Program-made: the position numbers and the translations under genes | The notes under the pieces: model-generated | The model's input: the letters and a program-made list of their open reading frames with translations, nothing else | The model's database searches: none | Told to the model about the DNA's origin: nothing | Source: a virus | Virus record (IMG/VR): IMGVR_UViG_3300047678_000247 | Location: 1-25,068 of that record | Direction: 5' to 3' (one strand) | Length of the DNA: 25,068 nucleotides | Shown: piece by piece, positions 19,215 through 25,068 of the stretch | How positions within the stretch are numbered: position 1 is the first letter of the stretch | How the letters are laid out: each line of letters starts with the position of its first letter

Positions 19215-21050
19215 TCAGAACTGGCACCAGTTGGGTTCGGAGGAAGAGGTTTGGAGGAGGTCGTTGAGTTGTTGGCGGATGCGGTCGGCTGTGGAGAGGG
19301 GTTTGGGGTTGAAGTCTGGGTCGATGGAAGTGGTTGAGGAGAGGGCGACGACGAGTTGTGCGAGGGCGTCTACCCGGTCGGTTTTATCGAGGGCGCCTTT
19401 GACGCTGGTGAGGCGTGAGATTTGGTATTGGAGTTCTTCGTCGGCGGCAACTCGGCGGCAGACGACGAGGCGGTGGGAGTCCATGAGGGTGGCGAGGGCG
19501 GCGATGATGCGGTCCTCTTTTTTCTTGAGGTTCCACGAGGCGAGCGCTGAGCAACCCCATGGTGTTTCGGCTTCTGAGGAAGAGTCGGCGAGGCGGTTGA
19601 GTTCGACTTGGAGGAGGTTGACCCACGGGTTGGCGTTGGGGTCGTTGGCACCGAAGAGGTTGCCTTCGATGGTGCAGGATGTGGCGCGGTGATGTTTGAG
19701 GAGTTCGGCGATGGCGGCGAAGTTCTGGGGAGTGCCGCCGCCCTTGAAGGCTTTGAGTTCGTGGACGTGGATGTAGCCGTTGAGGGATGAGCCGATGGCG
19801 ACGATGGTTTCGGACTTGCCGGAACCGCCGGGGTCGATGGCGGCGGCGGTGATCTGGTAGGGCTTCCATTCTGAGGGCGGGGAGTGGTAGACGGGTTCGT
19901 GGAGGGTGTCGCCTGGCCATCCGTTGACGCGCATGCGGATGGCGGTTGATTGGTGGTTGGAGTTGACTTCGCCCCATGCGAGCGTGGATGGGGCCTTGTC
20001 GTGCGGTGAGTCGAAGACGATGAGGTTGGAGAGGCGAAGCGGGTAGCGGTTGGACTCCCGCATGTTGGCCTGGCAGAGCATCTGGAGTCCGAACCAGCGG
20101 GCTCCTTTTTTCTGCTCGGCGGCGATCATCTTGTGGGATACGCGGTAGTCGAGGAGGATGTCGCCGGGTTTGTTTTTGCCGGAGTTGAGGCGTTCGGTGA
20201 TGGAAGGGGCGAGTCCGAGGAACTCCTGGCCAGGCTCCGGGTAGAGGGCGGGCCAGGTGCGGAACTCGTAGCCGTCGGCGGCCATGAGGTGGTAGACGGA
20301 TTCCTCGTCGTGGAAGGTTCCGCAGCCGACGACTTCGCCGCCCGGTTCGTCGATGGCCTGGTGGGGAAGGCGGTATTGGGCGACGGTGGAGAACTCGCGG
20401 GTTCGTTCGTGGACGGCCGCCCGCATGGTGATGCTGGAGGCGTTGTCGCCGTCTTCGATGTCGTCAGGGAGGCAGGTGTGGGCGCGGGAGCCGGTGATGG
20501 CTCCGTCGATGCCGGTGGACTTGAAGGACGGCACTTTGTCGTCCGACGACATGCCGGCGATGTCGAAGCCGTACATGGTGGAGTCGCGGAGGGTGTCGGA
20601 GTCGCGCGGGTCCATGTGGCGAAGGAAGAAGACGTTGCTGATCCAGTTGCGTGAGAGGGTAACGAACTCCTGGGCCTTGGCGCGGCCGGTCTTGGAGATG
20701 ATGAGGGTTTTCTGGTCTGGTCGCTTGAAGGCGCGCCAGAGGCCGAATGGGCAGGTGATGATGGAGGTTTTGCCGAAGAACCGTTGGGCGAGGACGTAGC
20801 GGAGCCGTGGCCCGTGCTGAACCCAGTGGCACACGTCTTCCTCGACCCAGCCGAGTTGTGAGCGTTTTTCGGGATCGTCGCGCCGGGTGGCCCGCCAGAG
20901 TTCAAAGACGAAGAAGAAGAACTCGTCCTGAAGGCCCTGGATGTAGGTTTCGGTGCTGGCGTAGCGTGGCTCGAATCGCGCCATGGCGGCGTCGGAAAGG
21001 AAGTGGCGCGTGCCGTATGTGGCGAGGAGGTTTGTTTTGCGGACGTTCAT
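19215..21050 (-). CDS. T7-type terminase large subunit
   Basis: 611 residues, close to T7 gp19 (586). Walker A-like QRFFGKTS is at residues 89-96 and Walker B LPDDIED at 194-200, within ITGSRAHTCLPDDIED, which matches the T7-type 'TGxRAxxxxxDDxE' block. The C-terminal nuclease domain starts near 400: D406 (AAIDPGG), E462 (IEGNLFG) and D558/D561 (KTDRVDALAQ). It should use ATP to pump DNA into the prohead and cut the concatemer. It overlaps the probable small terminase by ATGA, the usual pairing. All key motifs are intact. Confidence 0.93.
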   Translation of the reverse strand: MNVRKTNLLATYGTRHFLSDAAMARFEPRYASTETYIQGLQDEFFFFVFELWRATRRDDPEKRSQLGWVEEDVCHWVQHGPRLRYVLAQRFFGKTSIITCPFGLWRAFKRPDQKTLIISKTGRAKAQEFVTLSRNWISNVFFLRHMDPRDSDTLRDSTMYGFDIAGMSSDDKVPSFKSTGIDGAITGSRAHTCLPDDIEDGDNASSITMRAAVHERTREFSTVAQYRLPHQAIDEPGGEVVGCGTFHDEESVYHLMAADGYEFRTWPALYPEPGQEFLGLAPSITERLNSGKNKPGDILLDYRVSHKMIAAEQKKGARWFGLQMLCQANMRESNRYPLRLSNLIVFDSPHDKAPSTLAWGEVNSNHQSTAIRMRVNGWPGDTLHEPVYHSPPSEWKPYQITAAAIDPGGSGKSETIVAIGSSLNGYIHVHELKAFKGGGTPQNFAAIAELLKHHRATSCTIEGNLFGANDPNANPWVNLLQVELNRLADSSSEAETPWGCSALASWNLKKKEDRIIAALATLMDSHRLVVCRRVAADEELQYQISRLTSVKGALDKTDRVDALAQLVVALSSTTSIDPDFNPKPLSTADRIRQQLNDLLQTSSSEPNWCQF

Positions 21051-21496
21051 ACTTGGGTGGTCAGCGATCCGTCCCGGAAAGCCTCTTCGATGTTATCGAC
21101 GCGGCGGCGCTCGGCCTCGGTGGTGGCGTGCTTGTCGAAGCGTGGCCTGATGGCGGCCCATGACTGCATGGATGAGATCATGGCGGCGGACGGGCTGGTG
21201 CGCCGAGTTTTGTGGCCGCTGATGATTTCCATGCCGTTCTTGAGAACGCTGTCGAACTCCACATCGAGGAGGCGGACGATGGCGCGGCACTTGTCGCCGT
21301 TGGGGAGCGGGTGCGATTTGATCTGGCGGATGATGCGCAGGAGCGTCTGCGGGTCCGGCCTGACCATGACCCTGCGCCTGGATTTGGTGACGCGCTCGAT
21401 GCCATCGGTGAGGAGTTTGATGGAGAGGTCGTCGATGCGATCGGCAATGGTCTGTTCGTTGTCCATGTTTCCATACCGGAAATCGCCCGCGGGCAT
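21047..21496 (-). CDS. Probable small terminase subunit
   Basis: 149 residues, ATG at 21496 overlapping the preceding stop (TGATG); a second start at 21466 (MDNEQTIADRIDDLSIKLLT) is possible. The protein is largely helical with a basic patch (DGIERVTKSRRRVMVRPDPQ) and a helix-rich core (TLLRIIRQIKSHPLPNGDK). The usual small subunit is a helical DNA-binding protein of about this size encoded just upstream of the large subunit, overlapping it. Sequence identity to known small subunits is not evident, so the call rests on position and size. Confidence 0.6.
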   Translation of the reverse strand: MPAGDFRYGNMDNEQTIADRIDDLSIKLLTDGIERVTKSRRRVMVRPDPQTLLRIIRQIKSHPLPNGDKCRAIVRLLDVEFDSVLKNGMEIISGHKTRRTSPSAAMISSMQSWAAIRPRFDKHATTEAERRRVDNIEEAFRDGSLTTQV

Positions 21497-22533
21497 CACC
21501 CGAACACGGCGAACGAGTTGACGCCGCCGGTGCTGGCGGTGACCTCGCGGATGCGAGGGAAGACGCCCAAGAACGAAGCATTGGTATCGGTATACGTGCC
21601 GAGGGCTGTGGCGGTCGTGTACTTGAGGCTGCTCGCAAAGCCCATGGCCTGCATCGTGGCGGTGTCAAAGAATGTAGACTGATTTACAGCCGCAAAGGCA
21701 GTAGTGGTGGTGGGCTCGATCATGAAGCGGTAGGCGGTACCAGCGTTGAGTGTGCGTTCGAGCGGGAACTCCCACATCGCGGGGTTGGCCGTGCTGCCGT
21801 CTGTGATATCGTCCACGGCCCACTCTTCCAGCGGTGTCGCGTTGGTGCCTTCCATCAAGTACACTTTGAAATCGGTGCCGACATTGAGGCGTGCCACGAG
21901 ATGGATAGCGTCGATCACGCACGTCTGGTCTGGTGTCCAGAGCGTGCCGCGAAACTTGGGGCTGTTCGACGACGACCACGAGTGGCTGGTGCTCAAGCGG
22001 CAGACACCGACGACGGTGCCGTCGTCGTATTCGAGGGCCATATTGGCGTAGTTGCTGCCGGCGTCCCATGTGCCAGCCGTAAGGGCACGCCCGACAGCGA
22101 TAGCCATGCCTTGGAGGTTGCCCAACAACGCATAAAGGATGTTGATGAAGTTGCTTGCCCCGATCGTGCCTGTGTTGTACCGGATGGTGGCCCACACCAG
22201 ATCACCCTTGGTAACAGGGCAGGTGTTGCCCGATCCAAGATCAATGCGGTGCAGCGTGCTCGCCGTCGGATTGCTCCAGTTGACCTTGGCGTTGCCGGAG
22301 TTTTTGTACGTGCCGTCGGGCACGCGAGTGGTGGTAGCACCTTCGAGCCCCACGTAATAATCTGGTGCGGTGCCGGTTTTTGTACCTGCTAACACATGGA
22401 TGTAGCGGATGTTGCCCGTCTTGGGCATCCGCCAAAGGGCACCTACACCGTCGTTGTTGGCGTCGAGAGCCTGGGTTGCGCTGCCGTGCAGCATCATCCC
22501 GAGGCCCAGACTCAATCCCATATCTACAGCCAT
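21496..22533 (-). CDS. Probable virion structural protein, 345 aa
   Basis: ATG at 22533. Rich in Thr, Ser, Gly and Asn with alternating beta-type patterns (SWSSSNSPKFRGTLWTPDQT, ATMQAMGFASSLKYTTATAL, TYTDTNASFLGVFPRIREV). This composition fits a beta-rich surface protein such as a tail-fibre, receptor-binding or decoration protein. No catalytic motif or membrane segment. It lies between the tail-fibre cluster and the small terminase. Confidence 0.65.
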   Translation of the reverse strand: MAVDMGLSLGLGMMLHGSATQALDANNDGVGALWRMPKTGNIRYIHVLAGTKTGTAPDYYVGLEGATTTRVPDGTYKNSGNAKVNWSNPTASTLHRIDLGSGNTCPVTKGDLVWATIRYNTGTIGASNFINILYALLGNLQGMAIAVGRALTAGTWDAGSNYANMALEYDDGTVVGVCRLSTSHSWSSSNSPKFRGTLWTPDQTCVIDAIHLVARLNVGTDFKVYLMEGTNATPLEEWAVDDITDGSTANPAMWEFPLERTLNAGTAYRFMIEPTTTTAFAAVNQSTFFDTATMQAMGFASSLKYTTATALGTYTDTNASFLGVFPRIREVTASTGGVNSFAVFG

Positions 22534-22539
22534 GATGGA

Positions 22540-22779
22540 TCACTCTCTGAAGGTGGCGGATTCAACGATGTTGCGGAGTTGCGGGAGCGTGCGTCCGGGG
22601 TTCTCGCGGATGATCGAGGCCAGTTGCCAGATCACGAGTTTTTCCACGTCGGTTTCATCCAAGGCCGCACGCAGATCGGCCATCGCCACGTTGATATCAC
22701 GCGACCCTCGGGACGTGGTGACGGTGAGCAACAGGTGGTTGCCGCCAGGACACAATCCTCTTACGTTGATGGTGGCCAT
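22540..22779 (-). CDS. Small hypothetical protein, 79 aa
   Basis: ATG at 22779, three bases after the tail-fibre stop. Beta-rich N-terminus (MATINVRGLCPGGNHLLLTV, then TTSRGSRDINVAMADLRAAL) and a C-terminal helix (EKLVIWQLASIIRENPGRTL). Could be a tail-fibre assembly or minor virion protein, given its neighbours. A longer in-frame start is rejected because it would overlap the fibre gene. Confidence 0.6.
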   Translation of the reverse strand: MATINVRGLCPGGNHLLLTVTTSRGSRDINVAMADLRAALDETDVEKLVIWQLASIIRENPGRTLPQLRNIVESATFRE

Positions 22780-22781
22780 GT

Positions 22782-24053
22782 TCAGGTTCTCGTGTATTCC
22801 AGTTGCACTTCGACGTAGGCCACCGAGGACATCGAATCGAGTGAGAACGCCAGCCAGTCGCCCGCCGTGATGGTGGTGGTCCATCCCGTCAGGGTTGAGT
22901 CCGAGGACTTGTTGGCGCTGCTGAGCGTGGGCTTGGCCGAAGCGGTGATCGTGTCGGCCACGGTCGGCGGGTAGTTGGCGTTCGTGTCCTTCCACACGTC
23001 CACGACGGCGCTTCCGCTGGTGGCGAGCCCGGTGGAACTGTGCCCGGTGATCGTGGCCTTGGTGATGGTGCCGCTGACGGCTGCTTGCAGATACACCACG
23101 TCGCTTACCGTGGCGAGACGGGCCTTGATCGTGCCGGTTTTGAGTGCGTTCGAGGCCTTGGCAGGCGTGACGGCGGAGTTGGCGATGGTGGCCGCGAACG
23201 AGCCGGTGCCCGTGCCCGTCACGTCGCCCGTGAGCGTGATGGTCTGGTCGCCGGTGTTCGTGCCGCTGTGGGTGCCGCCCGAGAGTGTGGTGTTGCCCGA
23301 AATGGTGAGCGTGCGGTCGGCATCGCCCGTGGTCAGCGTGAGCGTGCGGTTCGCCGTCAGGTCGCTTCCGGGGAGCAAGGCGAGCGAATGGCTGGCGTTG
23401 GTGTCGAGGATGCTCAGGGCGGTAAGCCCCGTGATCGAGCCGCCCGTGATGGTGACAGCGGACGCCGCCTGCGTGGCGATGGTGCCGAGCCCGAGCGTGG
23501 TCCGCTGGGCGCTGGCGTCCGCGTCGTCCACGATCGCCCGTCCCGCCGCCGTGAACGTCGCCAGCGCCGCCGTGCCCGAGCCCGTGAAGTATGGCAGACG
23601 GTCTGATGCCGACGTGAGCCCGGCGATCGCCAGAAGTTCCGCGTCGCTGATGGCAATGGTGAGCGTGCTGCCCGCGCCTGCGTCGGTCAGGCTGATGCCC
23701 GTGCCGGCGGTCGCTACACGCTCATCACTGAGCGATCCGTTCGTGGCGAGCGTGAGATACTGGGCGTTGGTCGGTGCCCCGCCACCACCACCGCTCGGCA
23801 GATCGTCGATGAGCACCTTGCGGTTGGCGGATGCGCTCGCGTCGTACATGACGACGTAATCGGCCGCGCCGTCAACCGTGGCCTCGGCGGTCAAGCCGTT
23901 GATGTTCACCACGGAGATACCGCCCGCCGTCGATCCGTCGCCGATATGCACTTGCTGCGTGTCGGTGAGGTAGACCAGTTCACCCTGCGAAGGCGTGAAC
24001 GCGGCTACGGATGCGGCGATGTCGCGTCGGAGTTGAAGGCGCGTAGAGGGCAT
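22782..24053 (-). CDS. Tail fibre protein
   Basis: 423 residues, ATG at 24053. The N-terminus [20 protein letters not shown] followed by [20 protein letters not shown] matches the Mtd N-terminal attachment domain found in many phage fibres. The central shaft has fibre-type repeats ([20 protein letters not shown], then [20 protein letters not shown]). The C-terminus ([19 protein letters not shown], then [20 protein letters not shown]) matches a common beta-sandwich fibre tip. It should trimerise and bind the host surface. No chaperone motif is seen. Very low charge and high Thr/Ser/Ala are typical. Confidence 0.85.
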   Translation of the reverse strand: MPSTRLQLRRDIAASVAAFTPSQGELVYLTDTQQVHIGDGSTAGGISVVNINGLTAEATVDGAADYVVMYDASASANRKVLIDDLPSGGGGGAPTNAQYLTLATNGSLSDERVATAGTGISLTDAGAGSTLTIAISDAELLAIAGLTSASDRLPYFTGSGTAALATFTAAGRAIVDDADASAQRTTLGLGTIATQAASAVTITGGSITGLTALSILDTNASHSLALLPGSDLTANRTLTLTTGDADRTLTISGNTTLSGGTHSGTNTGDQTITLTGDVTGTGTGSFAATIANSAVTPAKASNALKTGTIKARLATVSDVVYLQAAVSGTITKATITGHSSTGLATSGSAVVDVWKDTNANYPPTVADTITASAKPTLSSANKSSDSTLTGWTTTITAGDWLAFSLDSMSSVAYVEVQLEYTRT

Positions 24054-24062
24054 GGTCTGTTC

Positions 24063-24365
24063 TCACGAATACTTGCTGGCGTCGCCAAGGTCAATCGTCA
24101 GTTGAAAATCGGTCGCATCCCCGAGGTCGAACACAATGCTGCTCTCATCCTCCGAATCGCCAAGGTCAAACCAGTTCGGTATCGAGATTCCGCCTCCACC
24201 ACCGCCGCCGCTTCCAGCCGTCGCCTCCACGTTTATCAGCCTGAGTTCAAGGGCTGTTCCCCATACGGCCACGGCACGAAGGTACTTCTCGATCCGCTGC
24301 ATCATCAACCGCAGCCCGTCGGGCTGAGTCACCGAATCATCAAGGCGCGGGGCAACAGGCATCAT
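24063..24365 (-). CDS. Small virion protein with DLGD repeats, 100 aa
   Basis: ATG at 24365 overlaps the stop of the internal-virion gene (ATGA). The first half is a helix (DGLRLMMQRIEKYLRAVAVW, then GTALELRLINVEA). A seven-glycine linker follows, then three copies of a short motif FDLGD or IDLGD spaced 13 to 20 residues apart. This layout, a coiled N-terminus with a glycine hinge and short strand repeats, fits a fibre-associated or virion scaffold protein. Placed between the internal-virion gene and the fibre. Confidence 0.7.
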   Translation of the reverse strand: MMPVAPRLDDSVTQPDGLRLMMQRIEKYLRAVAVWGTALELRLINVEATAGSGGGGGGGISIPNWFDLGDSEDESSIVFDLGDATDFQLTIDLGDASKYS

Positions 24366-25068
24366 CGCTTGTATTCCGTCGTCGGCAGCGAATCGTATCC
24401 GACAATCCGCTTGAGCCCGTCATGGAGTTTGAGGGCGTTGGGGATGCCCAGCCCGCGCACAAGGGCGTTGAAGTCCGCCTGGGTGAGTACGTCGTCGTTC
24501 CTGAACACGCCGAGCGCCGACCGATAGGCCGCGCCCGCCGCGCGGACAGTCTGGTTGATCTGGCCGACAACCGGAACCGCGTCGAAGTCGATGAGCGACG
24601 ACGGACCCGTGGTGCGGAAGTTGGCGAAGATCGGATCGTGCTGGCCGGCTTGAAGCGCCGTGTCCACGGCGGACGGCAGCATGGATGACCACGACGCCCG
24701 ACCGAAGCCGGCGAGGATCATGTTCCTGGTCGTGAGCCGCTCCTTGCGGTAATCCTTGGCGTCGCTCCGGCCCGCCGACTCGTAGTAGGTGCGGACGGCG
24801 TAGGCCGCCGACGCGCCGATCCCCGAACCGACAAAGAGCAACGTCGATGATGCGTCGCCGTGCGCGATGGCTTGCGACCACCGCTCCACCTTGGAGTTCC
24901 ACGCGCCCAGGTTGTATCGACGCAGTTGCGAGACGACCCGTCCAAACGGGCTGGTCGAGAACCACAGGTTCATCTGTGTGGCCGACGGTGTGTAGGCCAG
25001 CGCCTGCGATTCCTTGGCAATGCCCGTGCGGAGCCGTGCCAGAACGCCCGTATCCCACTTCTCGGGAT
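24362..25068 (-). CDS. Internal virion protein (T7 gp16-like), C-terminal part
   Basis: The frame is open from the right window edge to the TGA at 24362; the gene starts outside the window. Visible end: GVLARLRTGIAKESQALAYT, PSATQMNLWFSTSPFGRVV, SQLRRYNLGAWNSKVER, then LLFVGSGIGASAAYAVRTYY and a hydrophobic helical tail. In T7-like phages the C-terminus of the large internal core protein has a similar pattern, a soft membrane-like helical end that is ejected into the host. The resemblance is by layout rather than residue identity. No transglycosylase motif is in view. Confidence 0.6.
   Translation of the reverse strand, partial: PEKWDTGVLARLRTGIAKESQALAYTPSATQMNLWFSTSPFGRVVSQLRRYNLGAWNSKVERWSQAIAHGDASSTLLFVGSGIGASAAYAVRTYYESAGRSDAKDYRKERLTTRNMILAGFGRASWSSMLPSAVDTALQAGQHDPIFANFRTTGPSSLIDFDAVPVVGQINQTVRAAGAAYRSALGVFRNDDVLTQADFNALVRGLGIPNALKLHDGLKRIVGYDSLPTTEYKR

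Overview
The window looks like part of a prophage (or prophage-derived element) in a GC-rich bacterium, most plausibly a planctomycete. That host guess rests on three things: a small excisionase-like HTH protein at 16686-16955 written in the style common in planctomycete genomes, an IS1-type insertion sequence carrying a KGG-like passenger gene, and the overall base composition. It is inference, not proof. The phage identity is much firmer. There is a T7-type large terminase with intact ATPase and nuclease motifs, a tail-fibre gene, the C-terminal part of an internal-virion-like protein, an Erf-type annealing protein, a YqaJ-type exonuclease, a DnaC-like loader, a DUF1376-like replication protein and a D12-class adenine methylase.

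Layout. (1) 1-14401 is one leftward early region of about 32 tightly packed genes, many joined by 1-4 base stop/start overlaps (ATGA, GTGA, TGATG). In transcription order it starts with repeat-protein genes (13862-14401, 13552-13791) and small unknown genes. A second block of repeat proteins follows (12091 to 11043), then the recombination pair (exonuclease 9834-10499, Erf 8312-9370). Next comes a run of small proteins, the methylase (4160-5047) and the replication pair (2764-3651, 2009-2767). At the left edge the repeat proteins return (441 to 1). (2) 14774-16138 is a complete insertion sequence with 8-bp target duplications, inserted just upstream of the early operon. (3) 16139-18318 is mostly non-coding, rich in direct and inverted repeats, with one rightward HTH gene; it looks regulatory, or like an origin. 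(4) 18319-18831 is a rightward gene of unknown role behind a hairpin that covers its ribosome binding site. (5) 25068-18965 is the leftward late module: internal virion protein, small virion protein, tail fibre, three structural or unknown proteins, probable small terminase, large terminase.

How it works together. The early genes supply replication (initiator, loader, and a possible origin of 11-bp iterons inside the initiator gene), recombination (exonuclease plus annealase) and DNA modification. The late genes supply packaging and host recognition. A T7-like packaging module joined to a temperate-phage replication/recombination module is a mosaic arrangement.

The most unusual content is a family of six loci (1-76, 100-441, 11043-11447, 11471-12091, 13552-13791, 13862-14401). 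They share a conserved N-terminal domain followed by a variable number (4, 6, 10 or 11; one in the most diverged member) of 11-residue repeats encoded by 33-bp DNA repeats. The hydrophobic spacing fits a hendecad coiled coil. The genes share a common 3' end and a flanking DNA motif, and one 127-bp stretch is identical between two loci 11 kb apart. This looks like an expanding, recombining gene family of unknown function.
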